From an uncultured Bacteroidales bacterium (GTDB taxonomy: Bacteria; Bacteroidota; Bacteroidia; Bacteroidales; UBA3824), in the NCBI GenBank assembly GCA_937877455.1, contig CALFIU010000050.1, positions 1 to 54,027 of the forward strand: a DNA stretch of 54,027 nt, written 5' to 3'. Positions 34,641-45,101 of this stretch are shown here, piece by piece; within the stretch, counting starts at the first letter, position 1, and each line of letters starts with the position of its first letter. The notes beneath the pieces are model-generated. The model saw only the letters and a list, made by a program, of their open reading frames with translations, had not been told where the DNA came from and did no database searches. The translations under genes were made by a program, and so were the position numbers.

Positions 34641-36656
34641 ATGGATTTTAAGTTAGTAAGCGATTTTTCTCCCATGGGCGATCAGCCACAAGCTATTCAA
34701 CAACTTGTCGATGGTGTTAATCGCAACGATCAGTATCAAATATTAAAAGGTGTAACTGGATCAGGTAAAACGTTCACCGTTGCCAATGTTATTGCCAAAC
34801 TCAATAGACCTGTTTTGGTTCTTAGTCATAATAAAACTTTGGCGGCACAGCTTTATGGGGAATTTAAAACTTTTTTTCCTGAAAACGCTGTAGAATATTT
34901 TGTGTCGTACTATGATTATTATCAGCCAGAGGCATTTATTCCAACCACAAACACTTATATAGAAAAAGACCTTTCTATAAACGATGACATCGAAAAATTG
35001 CGTCTTTCTGCCACAACAGCCTTACTTTCTGGACGTAGAGATATTATTATTGTTAGTAGTGTGTCGTGTCTTTATGGAATAGGTAATCCTGAAGATTTTC
35101 ATTCTAATATTATTAATATTAAGTGTGGTGCAAAGGTAGAACGTAACGTTTTTCTTAAAAAATTACATGATAGTCTTTATTCGCGCAACGAAATTGAATT
35201 TCGACGTGGTACTTTTAGGGTAAAAGGCGATACCGTAGATGTTTATGTTGCGTATGACGATTATGCGTATAGGATTATTTTTTGGGACGACGAAATAGAC
35301 GAAATTTCTACTTTTGACCCACTTAATGGTCAACGGATTGACACTTTAGAAGAAGCTACTATTTATCCAGCAAACATTTTTTTGACGAGCCAAGAGCGAA
35401 TGTTTGAGGCAATGAAAAATATTCGTATTGATTTGGGCTTGCAAGTACAATATTTTAAAGATGAGGGTAAAAATCTTGAAGCTAAACGTATTGAGGATCG
35501 AGTAAATTACGACCTTGAAATGATGCAAGAGCTTGGACATTGTTCTGGTATTGAAAATTATTCTCGTTATTTTGACGGACGTAGCCCTGGAAGTAGGCCT
35601 TTCTGTCTTTTGGACTATTTTCCAGATGATTTTATTACTATAATAGATGAAAGTCATGTTACCCTTGGACAGATTCACGCAATGTTTGGTGGCGATAGAA
35701 GTCGAAAAGTTAATCTTGTGGAATATGGTTTTAGGTTACCAGCGGCATTGGATAATAGACCTTTGAAATTTTCTGAGTTTGAGCAACTTACACATCAAAC
35801 AATTTATATGAGTGCCACGCCCGCCGACTATGAACTTGAAAAATGTGGTGGTGTTATTGTAGAACAAATGATACGTCCAACTGGGCTTATTGATCCGCCT
35901 ATTGATGTGCGTCCAACGGGAACACAGATAGATGATTTGATAAACGAAATTCAAGAGGTGGTTAAGAATGACGAGCGAGTTTTGGTAACTACTCTTACTA
36001 AGCGTATGGCTGAAGAGTTGACAAAGTATCTTGAAAAAATGGGTGTTAGAACAAAATATATTCATTCTGATGTTGATACTCTCGAACGCATTGAAATTAT
36101 GGACGGATTGCGCAAAGGACTTTTTGACGTTCTTGTTGGAGTTAATCTTTTGCGAGAAGGTCTTGATTTGCCAGAAGTTGCACTTGTTGCTATTCTTGAT
36201 GCTGACAAGGAAGGATTTTTAAGGTCAGCACGCTCGTTAACACAAACGGCAGGTCGTGCAGCACGCAATGTTAATGGTAGAGTTATAATGTATGCCGACA
36301 CTATAACCGATTCTATGAAGGCAACCATTGACGAAACCAATAGACATCGTAGGGTGCAGATGCAGTATAACAAAGAGCATAACATAACACCAAAACAGGT
36401 TAAAAAAGCTAACACATTGATACTTAGTAAAAATAATAATCCTTCAGATCAGGAAAGCAATGTTAAAGAATTAGAAACTATAAAAGAATGTTTGGCAGCA
36501 GAGCCAGTAGAAAAGTTTATGTCGAAACAAGATTTGGAACGCGCCATTTCTAAGACGAAGAGCGAAATGGAAAAGGCAGCCAAGAAACTTGATTTTGTTT
36601 TAGCTGCCAAATTGCGCGACAAAATGTTCGATTTACAAGCATTGTTAAAAAAATAA
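34641..36656 (+). CDS. uvrB: excinuclease ABC subunit B
   Basis: A 671-residue DNA-repair helicase-like ATPase. Walker A GVTGSGKT is at residues 37-44. The damage-probing beta-hairpin region is YYDYYQPEAFIPTTNTYIEK (about 92-111). DESH is near residue 336, and helicase motif VI contains TAGRAARN. The C-terminal UVR motif (about 630-665) contacts UvrC. It receives damaged DNA from UvrA and recruits UvrC for dual incision. Length and motifs are complete. It is followed by ftsK with its own promoter. Confidence 0.96.
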   Translation: MDFKLVSDFSPMGDQPQAIQQLVDGVNRNDQYQILKGVTGSGKTFTVANVIAKLNRPVLVLSHNKTLAAQLYGEFKTFFPENAVEYFVSYYDYYQPEAFIPTTNTYIEKDLSINDDIEKLRLSATTALLSGRRDIIIVSSVSCLYGIGNPEDFHSNIINIKCGAKVERNVFLKKLHDSLYSRNEIEFRRGTFRVKGDTVDVYVAYDDYAYRIIFWDDEIDEISTFDPLNGQRIDTLEEATIYPANIFLTSQERMFEAMKNIRIDLGLQVQYFKDEGKNLEAKRIEDRVNYDLEMMQELGHCSGIENYSRYFDGRSPGSRPFCLLDYFPDDFITIIDESHVTLGQIHAMFGGDRSRKVNLVEYGFRLPAALDNRPLKFSEFEQLTHQTIYMSATPADYELEKCGGVIVEQMIRPTGLIDPPIDVRPTGTQIDDLINEIQEVVKNDERVLVTTLTKRMAEELTKYLEKMGVRTKYIHSDVDTLERIEIMDGLRKGLFDVLVGVNLLREGLDLPEVALVAILDADKEGFLRSARSLTQTAGRAARNVNGRVIMYADTITDSMKATIDETNRHRRVQMQYNKEHNITPKQVKKANTLILSKNNNPSDQESNVKELETIKECLAAEPVEKFMSKQDLERAISKTKSEMEKAAKKLDFVLAAKLRDKMFDLQALLKK

Positions 36657-36668
36657 AGTAAACTTTTT

Positions 36669-36700
36669 TTTAACTTTTAAATTAAAAGTTTTACCTTTGC
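36669..36700 (+). promoter_or_regulatory. promoter region of ftsK with overlapping dyad
   Basis: -7 TACCTTTGC at 36692-36700, and a -33-like TTTA at 36669-36672 with a 19-bp spacer. A dyad AACTTTT / AAAAGTT lies between the two elements and could bind a regulator or simply be AT-rich chance. Confidence 0.45.
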
Positions 36701-36724
36701 CATGCGCAAAATTTAATAAAACCA

Positions 36725-39394
36725 ATGGCCAAAAGAAATACTATAAAGTATGAACCGCCTTTAAAAAAGGCAAAACGTATTATAAACGACGAAAGATTTA
36801 AAGTTATATCTGGCATTATGCTACTTGTGCTTGCATTTGTGGCAACGCTTAGTTTTATATCTTACTTATTAACGTGGAAAACCGATCAAAGCAACCTTGA
36901 ACTTGGATTCTTTAATTATTTTTCAGATCCAGATATTCAAGTTGATAATTGGGGAGGAAAATTTGGGGCATGGCTTGCACAACTTTTTATTCATAACCTT
37001 TTTGGAGTGCCATCGTTTGCGTTTATAGTTGTGGCAGTTATGGGAGGTTTTAATCTTGTTGCAAAAGCCAATTTTGATATTTTGAGTGTGTTTAAAACCT
37101 TGACAGTCTGTGTTGTTTGGTTTTCGATAGCATTAGCCTATTTCTTTGGTGATGAGTGGTTTTGCCTTGGAGGTGTGTTTGGCTATATGGTTGACAATTG
37201 GCTTGAATCGGTTTTTGGAAAAGTTGGTACATTTTTGTTGTTATTGTTTTCTGCCGTTGCCTATATAATGTACAAAATTCCTAACTCAATGGAGTGGGTA
37301 AAAATGTTTTTTAAGTCGTTTGGTCAAAATCATAGTTTGGTTGCGTCCTATCGTTCGGCTAATAAGTTTTATAAATCATCTGGAGACATAGAATATAGTA
37401 CGCAAGACAATCGTAAAAAAAATAATGACTCGTTTTTTTATACTGAGGGCATACGCGACAATGACACCCAAACGGTAGATACTGAAAAAAAACAGCGTAA
37501 ATCGCCATTTGATTTTATATCACAAAAAATTTTCAAATCGCGCGACTATAAGGGAGAACAACAAACCATAAATTTTGATACACAAGAACAAAAATCACAG
37601 AAACGTAGCGGTCAAACTATTGAAGATATTCATTATACAATAAATAGCAATGGAGAACAAGTTGATTTAAATTCCACACCATCAGATTTGGATTTTGACG
37701 TAGAAGATACCACCAAGCATCAAGAAGAAACAGTGGATTTTACCGATGACGAACCAGAAATGAACGTGTCTTCTTCTAATAATTTGCCAGTGGTTGCCAA
37801 CCAAGAACAGAAAAGTGGTCTTGATCTTGAAGTGGAAACAAAACACGATCTTACCGCCGAAGATATTAGCAACCTTCCTCCATACGACCCAACCCAAGAG
37901 TTATCGCATTATAAACTTCCACCAATAGATTTGCTTGAAGATTATGGTGGAGAATCAATTGCCGTAACCAACGAAGAACTAATGGCCAACAAAGAAAACA
38001 TTGTTGAGGCTTTACGAAATTTTAAGATTAATATAAAGCGAATAAAGGCAACAGTTGGTCCTACAGTAACGCTATACGAGATAACGCCAGCTCCGGGTGT
38101 AAAAATTTCTAAGATTAAGAGCCTTGAAGACGATATTATGCTAAGCCTTAAAGCTATAGGCATACGTATGATTGCTCCAATGCCTGGGCGTGGTACGGTG
38201 GGTATAGAAGTTCCAAATAAGGAACGGCAGACGGTGTCGATGAGATCGTTGATAAGTTCGGTTAAATTTCAAGAAACCAATTATGATTTGCCCATAGCCC
38301 TTGGAAAAAACATAAGCAACGAATCTTACGTTATGGACTTGGCGAAATGTCCACATCTTTTGGTGGCTGGTGCTACTGGACAAGGAAAATCGGTTGGTCT
38401 TAATGCTATAATTGCTTCTTTGTTGTACAAAAAACACCCAGCAACATGCAAATTTGTACTTGTTGACCCTAAAAAGGTAGAACTAACGCTTTATGCGCGG
38501 TTGGAAAAGCATTATCTTGCAAAAATGCCAGAAAGCGAAGAAACCATTATTACCGATGTTGACAAGGTGGTGTTGACGCTTAATTCGCTTACCGTTGAAA
38601 TGGACAACCGTTATGGAATGTTGAAAGAGGCTGAATGTAAGAACATTAAAGAATACAATGCAAAATTTATTGCAAGAAAATTAAATCCAAACAATGGACA
38701 TAAATATCTCCCTTATATAGTTGTGATAATCGACGAGTTTGCCGATTTGATAATGACGGCGGGTAAAGAAGTGGAAAAGCCAATAGCTCGTATTGCGCAA
38801 CTTGCTCGTGCCATTGGTATACACATGATAGTGGCAACACAGCGTCCTACAACCAACATTATTACAGGTTTGATAAAGGCTAACTTCCCAACCCGTATTG
38901 CTTTTAAAGTGTCGTCAATGATGGATTCGCGAACAATTCTCGACACATCTGGTGCCAACCATCTTGTGGGGCGTGGCGACATGCTAATTACCGAAGGTAC
39001 GGATTTGGTTAGGTTGCAATGTGCGTTTATTGATACACCAGAAATTGAAAAAATTACTACCTACATTGGCAATCAGCAAGGTTATCCTATAACATTTGAA
39101 CTTCCAGTACCAGAGGTAGCCGAAGAGGAAGGTGCTAATGTAGATTTGACAAAACTTGATTCATTGTTTGACGAGGCGGCCGAAATTGTAGTATCTACCC
39201 AACAAGGAAGTACATCTCTATTGCAAAGAAAACTTTCCATTGGATACAATCGTGCGGGAAAACTTATCGACCAACTTGAGGCAGCGGGAATTGTGGGTTC
39301 GCATAATGGAAGTAAGTCGCGAGAAGTGCTATATGATGATCTTTACGCTCTTGAGCAATATCTCAACGAATTACACAGCAGAGAAAACGGATAA
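36725..39394 (+). CDS. ftsK: DNA translocase FtsK/SpoIIIE
   Basis: An 889-residue chromosome translocase. The N-terminus has four predicted membrane helices (about 25-210). A long charged linker (about 220-400) follows, then the RecA-like motor with Walker A GATGQGKS near residue 549 and Walker B VVIIDEFADL near 662. The C-terminal gamma winged-helix domain (about 820-885, TSLLQRKLSIGYNRAGKLID) reads polar DNA sequences in known members. It pumps DNA to the daughter cells at the division septum and helps XerCD resolve dimers. All domains are present. Confidence 0.95.
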   Translation: MAKRNTIKYEPPLKKAKRIINDERFKVISGIMLLVLAFVATLSFISYLLTWKTDQSNLELGFFNYFSDPDIQVDNWGGKFGAWLAQLFIHNLFGVPSFAFIVVAVMGGFNLVAKANFDILSVFKTLTVCVVWFSIALAYFFGDEWFCLGGVFGYMVDNWLESVFGKVGTFLLLLFSAVAYIMYKIPNSMEWVKMFFKSFGQNHSLVASYRSANKFYKSSGDIEYSTQDNRKKNNDSFFYTEGIRDNDTQTVDTEKKQRKSPFDFISQKIFKSRDYKGEQQTINFDTQEQKSQKRSGQTIEDIHYTINSNGEQVDLNSTPSDLDFDVEDTTKHQEETVDFTDDEPEMNVSSSNNLPVVANQEQKSGLDLEVETKHDLTAEDISNLPPYDPTQELSHYKLPPIDLLEDYGGESIAVTNEELMANKENIVEALRNFKINIKRIKATVGPTVTLYEITPAPGVKISKIKSLEDDIMLSLKAIGIRMIAPMPGRGTVGIEVPNKERQTVSMRSLISSVKFQETNYDLPIALGKNISNESYVMDLAKCPHLLVAGATGQGKSVGLNAIIASLLYKKHPATCKFVLVDPKKVELTLYARLEKHYLAKMPESEETIITDVDKVVLTLNSLTVEMDNRYGMLKEAECKNIKEYNAKFIARKLNPNNGHKYLPYIVVIIDEFADLIMTAGKEVEKPIARIAQLARAIGIHMIVATQRPTTNIITGLIKANFPTRIAFKVSSMMDSRTILDTSGANHLVGRGDMLITEGTDLVRLQCAFIDTPEIEKITTYIGNQQGYPITFELPVPEVAEEEGANVDLTKLDSLFDEAAEIVVSTQQGSTSLLQRKLSIGYNRAGKLIDQLEAAGIVGSHNGSKSREVLYDDLYALEQYLNELHSRENG

Positions 39395-39413
39395 GTTAAC
39401 ATTATTTTAGCCT

Positions 39414-40685
39414 ATGCAGCCGTTAGCAGAAAGATTGAGACCAAAAAATTTGAACGAATATATAGGTCAGCAACATCTTGTTGGTCAAGGTGCTGTATTG
39501 CGCAATATGATAGAAACGGGGAGGATTCAGAGTATAATTCTTTGGGGACCTCCTGGAGTTGGTAAAACAACATTAGCCAAAATTATAGCTCATAGTGGTA
39601 AGCGTGCATTTTTTACGCTCAGTGCAATTAATAGTGGTGTTAAGGATGTACGCGATGTTATTGATAAGGCTAAGAAACAACAATTTTTTGATACACCAGC
39701 ACCAATTCTTTTTATTGATGAGATTCATCGTTTTAGCAAGAGTCAACAAGATTCGTTGTTAGGTGCGGTGGAGCAGGGGATAGTTGTTTTGATTGGTGCT
39801 ACAACAGAAAATCCAAGTTTTGAGGTTATTTCACCATTATTGTCAAGATGTGGAGTGTATGTACTTAAACCATTGGAAGTTAATGATTTAGAAACCTTAT
39901 TAAATAGAGCGATAACTCAAGATGAGGTTTTAAAGACAAAAAATATAAAGGTAGAGTCAACAAATGCTCTTTTTAGACAGAGTGGTGGCGATGCCCGAAA
40001 ATTGCTCAATATACTTGACATAGTTGTTAATGCCGAAACTTCGGAGCAAACTATCATCAACGATGATATAGTGATGCATCGACTTCAGCAGAATATGGCT
40101 ATGTATGACAAAAATGGCGAGATGCACTACGATATAATTTCGGCTTTTATTAAGTCAATTAGAGGTAGCGATGCAAATGCTGCTGTTTATTGGTTGGCAC
40201 GGTTACTTTCTGGGGGTGAGGATCTTAAGTTTATAGCACGTAGGATGGTTATTTCTGCCGCAGAAGATATTGGTTTGGCTAATCCTAACGCATTGCTTTT
40301 GGCTAATGCATGTTTTAGTGCGGTTAACGTTATTGGCTATCCCGAGGCAAGAATTATTTTGAGCGAAACCGCAGTTTATTTGGCCAACTCTCCCAAAAGT
40401 AATTCTGCATACAATGCTATTAACTCAGCAATGGAAATTGTTAATCAAACAGGCGATTTGCCTGTGCCTTTGCATTTACGCAACGCTCCTACAAAACTTA
40501 TGAAACAACTTGGGTATGGCGCGGATTATAAATATTCGCACGACTATCCTGGACATTTTGTAGAGCAAGAATTTATGCCAGATGCACTCTCTGGAACATC
40601 GTTTTATATTCCTGCTGACAATGTTGCTGAGGCAAAAGCTAAGGATACCATTCAACGTCTTTGGAAAGGTAAATACAAATCTTGA
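39414..40685 (+). CDS. rarA: replication-associated recombination protein A (MgsA/RarA)
   Basis: A 423-residue AAA+ ATPase: N-terminal PLAERLRPKNLNEYIGQQHL, Walker A GPPGVGKT (residues 45-52), Walker B FIDEIHRF (~98-105), sensor region GATTENPSFE (~125-134), and the MgsA C-terminal tetramerisation part (GSDANAAVYWLARLLSGGED). RarA acts at stalled replication forks with SSB. It lies 19 bp after ftsK and is likely co-transcribed. The next gene, on the opposite strand, ends 10 bp away. Confidence 0.94.
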   Translation: MQPLAERLRPKNLNEYIGQQHLVGQGAVLRNMIETGRIQSIILWGPPGVGKTTLAKIIAHSGKRAFFTLSAINSGVKDVRDVIDKAKKQQFFDTPAPILFIDEIHRFSKSQQDSLLGAVEQGIVVLIGATTENPSFEVISPLLSRCGVYVLKPLEVNDLETLLNRAITQDEVLKTKNIKVESTNALFRQSGGDARKLLNILDIVVNAETSEQTIINDDIVMHRLQQNMAMYDKNGEMHYDIISAFIKSIRGSDANAAVYWLARLLSGGEDLKFIARRMVISAAEDIGLANPNALLLANACFSAVNVIGYPEARIILSETAVYLANSPKSNSAYNAINSAMEIVNQTGDLPVPLHLRNAPTKLMKQLGYGADYKYSHDYPGHFVEQEFMPDALSGTSFYIPADNVAEAKAKDTIQRLWKGKYKS

Positions 40686-40695
40686 TTTTTGGGTA

Positions 40696-43600
40696 CTATT
40701 CGTTGCTATTTATGTTTGTTGTTGGAGTGTTGCCACCATCAAGCATGCTACTTGGCGTTACGTTGTAGTGTTTGGTGAAACAGCGTGTGAAATATTTGGG
40801 GTCATTAAATCCCACTTCGTAAGCTATTTCAGAGATATTCATGTTTTTGGTAATTCTGTTTTTTAATATCAGTTCTTTTGCCACTTGTAGCCTATAATTT
40901 CTTATAAATTGTCCAGCACTTTGTCCCGTTAAGGTTTGCATTTTTTTGTTGAGAAGACTTTTGCTTACGCCCATAGCCTCCACAAAGTCTGATACTTCGT
41001 AATAAGAGTTTTGGTAGTTGGCCTTAACGGTTTCTATTGCTTTGTCAATAAATTTTTTGTCGCTTGAATCTTCTGTTATGTTAAGATTTTCTACGAGCAT
41101 TTCGTTGGCAAAACGCTGTTGGAATCTTTGTCTATTGGCAAGCATTGATGCGATTTTTGCTTTTAGCATGGTTTCGTCAAATGGCTTTGTTATATAGTCA
41201 TCGGCTCCAGCATATAGGCTTTCGAGTTGTGCTTCTTTTGATGTTTTGGCCGATAGCATCAAAAATGGAATATGTGATATGTTGAAGTCTTTTTTTATGG
41301 CTTTTACCAATTGTAATCCGTCCATTTCAGGCATCATAAGGTCGCTAATTACAAAATCTATTGCTGTTGATTTTAGTTTTTGCAATGCTTCTTTACCACC
41401 TCCAACTTCTTCTACAAAGTAGTCTTCTGTTAACACCGATCTAATATAGCCGCGCATATCGGGATTATCTTCTACGATAAGAATTTTTAGACGATGAGGA
41501 TTTTGTTGTTCGTCTTGTTCTTCTGTTTCTGTTTCGTTTTCGGCAATGTGTTGTTGCTCTGATGGTATATTTTCTACTTTTGTAAATGGTATTTGTAATC
41601 TAAATGATGCTCCTATTGTTTTGTTGTTTTTTGCAGTTATTGTACCATTTAATAGTTGTGTAAGACGTTTGCAGAGATACAATCCAATTCCAGTTCCGCT
41701 TTGTCCACTTATAGAAACGTCTTGTTGGCTGTGCGATTGGTAAAAACGGTTGAAAATCTTGTCAATGTCTTCGTCAACTATACCTTTCCCAGTGTCGGAT
41801 ATGCAGATGTAAATTCTGTCTGGGTTTTTGAGTGTTGTAGTATAGAATTTTACAGTGCCGCCTTCGGGTGTAAATTTTATTGCGTTGCCCAAAAGATTGG
41901 TTATTATTTTTGTCATTGCTTCGCGGTCGAAATTGAGATATGGTTCAGCGAGTCTGTTGAGCGAGCAAAGTTGTATGTTTTTTGCTTTTGCCAATGCTCT
42001 AAATGGTAGAGTTATGTCGTCAATAAAGATGGCAAAGTTTCCTGCTGTGTAGTTTATTGGCATGTTGTCCGACTCTACTTTTCTAAAGTCAAGCAGTTGA
42101 TTTACGAGTGAGAGTAGGTGTTTTGAATTTTTGTCCACAAAGGTCAATTGTTCTATTACCTTGGGATTGGTACTTAGTTTTAATGCTCGTTCTATAGGAC
42201 CAATAATTAACGTAACAGGAGTTCTAAATTCGTGTGTTATGTTTGTAAAAAAAGCAAGTTTGTCTATGGTAAGGTCTTGAACTTTTTTTGACATTTGCTC
42301 CAATTGGTTTTTTTGATTGAGTATTTCTTGGTTTTTTATGCTTAGTTGAGTGTTGCGGTTTGTTAGTTCTTCTTTTTGACTTTTTAGGGCAGCGGTTCTT
42401 AATTCAACTTTTTGTTCAAGCATTTCTGTACGGCGACGTAAAATCTTTGTTCGCCAACGTTCGGCATAATATACAGCAACAATAATAGTTATTATTGTCA
42501 ATAGTATAAACCACCACGATTTGTAAAAATATGGTGATACGGTTATTTTTATTTCTGTTATATCAGAAAAATCGTCTGCTCCTTGTGCACATCTAACTTG
42601 AAATGTGTAATTGCCGCGAGATAGGTTGGTGTATTGTGCAAAACGACGTGATGATGATACAGTTGTCCATTTGTCGTGGTTGAATCCAATGAGCCTATAT
42701 TGATATACTTCTGAGGAAGATGAGTTGTTGTTTAACGACGAAAATTCTATTGTGAAACTTTTATTACGTTCGTGGAGTTTTATTTCTTTGGCACACATAA
42801 TGTTGGCATCTATTATGCCACTCCCTGGGTTTACTATTTTGTCATCAACGCTTAGTTCTGTTAATGTTACTTGATTTGGGGTTGAATATATGCCAGATGT
42901 GTTATATTGAGGATCTATTTCTATAAGTCCATTTATACTACCGAATAATAATTTTCCATTTGATAATTTTTTAAATCCGTTCCAAAAAAATTGATTGCAA
43001 CAAAGTCCATTTTGTTGGTAGTAGTTTGTAAAACGATTGTTGGCTGGTTTAAAGCATGATATTCCGTGGCATGTGGCTAACCAAATGTTGTGATTGTTGT
43101 CTTCTTCTATTTGAGCTACAACATTGTTACATAATCCGTCGTCTGTGTTGTATATTTGTGTTTGGTCTTGTTGTGTTTGGTCGGTTGTTTTTACAAGTCC
43201 GTAGCCATCGGTGCCGATGTATATTGTGCCATCGTTGGCTTGTAGAAACGATGTTATTTTTGTGCGGAACATTGTTAGAGGTTTGTTTTTTTCTGGTTCA
43301 AGTTTTTCTACATCAAAATTGGTTCGGCTTTGTTTAAAGGAGTTGAGATTTATTTTAATTATTCCAACGTTTGTTCCAATCCAAAGTATGCCTTTTTGGT
43401 CAATCAATGTACCTAAACAGCCGTTGATGTTTTCGGTAATTTGAGGTGCTATTGGGGAAGTTGTTTTTTGAGTGTTGTAGTCGTAGAAGAATATTCCTCT
43501 GTTGCTGCCTATCCAAATGCCATTGTTGATTGTATCAGTTACTATTGCTCCAATAAAATCTATGCTGTGTCCAGTGTTTTCTGTGTTTAGGTAGCCTATT

Positions 43601-44955
43601 GCTTTGTAATTTTTTTTGTCAAAGAAAGTTATTCCATTGCCCCAAGTAGCCAACACAAGTATGTTTGGGTCGTTGCCTTGTGCAATGTCGCTAACAGAGT
43701 TGTGAGATAGTCCATCTGCGGTGCTAAAATGTCTAAAATTGTTAGTTTCTGATTTTTTGAGGTTTAATCCGCCTTCTATGCAACCTATCCAAATGTTACC
43801 TTTTTTGTCTTGAAAAACCGAGTTAATTGGACCTTTTGATATTGTGTTTGGATCTGTTTCGTTGTGAGTATAGTTGTTTATTTTTAGTGGCATTGTTATT
43901 AGTTTGTTTACTCCGCCAGTTTCAGTACCTATCCATAGGGTTTTGTTGTCGCATAGTAAGCAATTTATAAAGTTGTTGTTTATGGTTTTAAATTTGCCTA
44001 TTGTTTCTGATTCTTGAACAACAAAGAAGTTGTCTTCTACTGGGTTGTAAAAGTTTAGACCTTTTAGTGTTGCTGCTACAAGCCCACGGTCGGGTGTAGA
44101 TTTAAGATCGCAAATAAAGTTTTGTGATATTGAATTTTTATCTGCTGGGTTGTTGTAGTATGTTTTTATGTTTTGATTGATGGGATTGTATCTAAATAGA
44201 CCTTTGTCTGTTCCTATCCACAATTCGTTGTTATTTTCAAGCAACGACATTATAGTTGTACAATTTAATTTTTCGCAGTTTTTGAATTTAGATACGGTTA
44301 ATTTGCCATCATCACCGTTTTGCACGGTATATACAGTGTTGGAATAAGCCACTATCATTTGGTCGCCAAATTCGCAAAATCCAAAAACAGGGGTGTTACA
44401 TTCTGGTGGGGTTTCGAGTATTCTAATGTTAGAAATTTGTCCTTGAGGGTCGAAATCTATTTTTACTATTTCTTTGGTTAGGAAACTAAGCCAAATGCTT
44501 CCACGTCTATCTTTGTAGTTGGAAATAGATGTTGAGGCAAAAATTTTTTGTATTTTTTCGTTAAAAGGGAGAATAAGTTTTTCGTTTAAATTAACCAAGT
44601 TGATTATGTCGATGCCTGCCTCTGTCGATACCCACAATCTATGAAAATTATCTTCGCAGATTTTTTTTACAAAGTTGCTTTTTAGGTTAACTTGCTTTGA
44701 TGTAACTGTAAATTGTTTAAAGTCGTAACCATCGTATCTTACAAGACCTCCACCATTGGTTGCAAACCACATAAATCCAAAGTTATCTTTGTAGATGTCG
44801 TCGATAAAATTATTGGGCAGACCTTCTTCTACTGTTATGTAAGAAAATATATAGTCGTTTCCTAAACCTCCTATTTGGGCTTGAGAAACAATGGTATTTA
44901 TTGTTAAAAATAACGTTAATATAAACTTCCAAATATATTTTTTGTAAGCTAACAT
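40696..44955 (-). CDS. hybrid two-component system sensor-regulator (HTCS)
   Basis: A 1419-residue one-protein two-component system. A signal peptide (1-27) precedes a periplasmic sensor of two Reg_prop beta-propellers (about 30-740; repeated WIGT, GxGL and LW units) and a Y_Y_Y domain (about 745-808). A transmembrane helix (about 810-828) follows. Then come a HisKA domain with phospho-His in THEFRTPVTLI (~905), HATPase_c (LGNAIKFTPEGG, ~1022), a receiver with the phospho-Asp in VISDLMMPEMDG, and an AraC HTH (SEIAYEVGFNDPKYFTRCF). In Bacteroidetes these sense oligosaccharides and switch on nearby glycan-use genes. It is divergent from the GH43 lipoprotein gene, its probable target. Confidence 0.94.
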   Translation of the reverse strand: MLAYKKYIWKFILTLFLTINTIVSQAQIGGLGNDYIFSYITVEEGLPNNFIDDIYKDNFGFMWFATNGGGLVRYDGYDFKQFTVTSKQVNLKSNFVKKICEDNFHRLWVSTEAGIDIINLVNLNEKLILPFNEKIQKIFASTSISNYKDRRGSIWLSFLTKEIVKIDFDPQGQISNIRILETPPECNTPVFGFCEFGDQMIVAYSNTVYTVQNGDDGKLTVSKFKNCEKLNCTTIMSLLENNNELWIGTDKGLFRYNPINQNIKTYYNNPADKNSISQNFICDLKSTPDRGLVAATLKGLNFYNPVEDNFFVVQESETIGKFKTINNNFINCLLCDNKTLWIGTETGGVNKLITMPLKINNYTHNETDPNTISKGPINSVFQDKKGNIWIGCIEGGLNLKKSETNNFRHFSTADGLSHNSVSDIAQGNDPNILVLATWGNGITFFDKKNYKAIGYLNTENTGHSIDFIGAIVTDTINNGIWIGSNRGIFFYDYNTQKTTSPIAPQITENINGCLGTLIDQKGILWIGTNVGIIKINLNSFKQSRTNFDVEKLEPEKNKPLTMFRTKITSFLQANDGTIYIGTDGYGLVKTTDQTQQDQTQIYNTDDGLCNNVVAQIEEDNNHNIWLATCHGISCFKPANNRFTNYYQQNGLCCNQFFWNGFKKLSNGKLLFGSINGLIEIDPQYNTSGIYSTPNQVTLTELSVDDKIVNPGSGIIDANIMCAKEIKLHERNKSFTIEFSSLNNNSSSSEVYQYRLIGFNHDKWTTVSSSRRFAQYTNLSRGNYTFQVRCAQGADDFSDITEIKITVSPYFYKSWWFILLTIITIIVAVYYAERWRTKILRRRTEMLEQKVELRTAALKSQKEELTNRNTQLSIKNQEILNQKNQLEQMSKKVQDLTIDKLAFFTNITHEFRTPVTLIIGPIERALKLSTNPKVIEQLTFVDKNSKHLLSLVNQLLDFRKVESDNMPINYTAGNFAIFIDDITLPFRALAKAKNIQLCSLNRLAEPYLNFDREAMTKIITNLLGNAIKFTPEGGTVKFYTTTLKNPDRIYICISDTGKGIVDEDIDKIFNRFYQSHSQQDVSISGQSGTGIGLYLCKRLTQLLNGTITAKNNKTIGASFRLQIPFTKVENIPSEQQHIAENETETEEQDEQQNPHRLKILIVEDNPDMRGYIRSVLTEDYFVEEVGGGKEALQKLKSTAIDFVISDLMMPEMDGLQLVKAIKKDFNISHIPFLMLSAKTSKEAQLESLYAGADDYITKPFDETMLKAKIASMLANRQRFQQRFANEMLVENLNITEDSSDKKFIDKAIETVKANYQNSYYEVSDFVEAMGVSKSLLNKKMQTLTGQSAGQFIRNYRLQVAKELILKNRITKNMNISEIAYEVGFNDPKYFTRCFTKHYNVTPSSMLDGGNTPTTNINSNE

Positions 44956-44972
44956 AAGTTTTACTTTTTTTG

Positions 44973-45002
44973 CAAAAATAAAAAAAAGGATTTAAACGCA
45001 AA
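44973..45002 (-). promoter_or_regulatory. promoter of the HTCS gene: TTTG - 18 bp - TATTTTTG
   Basis: On the minus strand TTTG (plus 44999-45002) and TATTTTTG (plus 44973-44980), close to consensus, with a leader of about 10 nt. It lies back to back with the GH43 promoter. Confidence 0.6.
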
Positions 45003-45073
45003 TAAAAGGTGAAAAAAAACAAAAATCCACCGATAAAAATTTTTTGTCCGCCATTTGTGGGTTAATTCAATGT

Positions 45074-45081
45074 TAAGTTTG
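45074..45081 (+). promoter_or_regulatory. -7 element of the GH43 gene (TAAGTTTG)
   Basis: An exact TAnnTTTG match. It overlaps the upstream GTG at 45081, so the real start must be the later ATG at 45102. A TTTG at 45054-45057 has a short 16-bp spacer. Confidence 0.5.
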
Positions 45082-45101
45082 TGAAAAAAAATAAAAATAT
45101 T

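Noticed and set aside
45081..45101. GTG start for the GH43 lipoprotein
   Set aside because: The -7 promoter element ends on this codon, and the signal peptide is better formed from the ATG at 45102.
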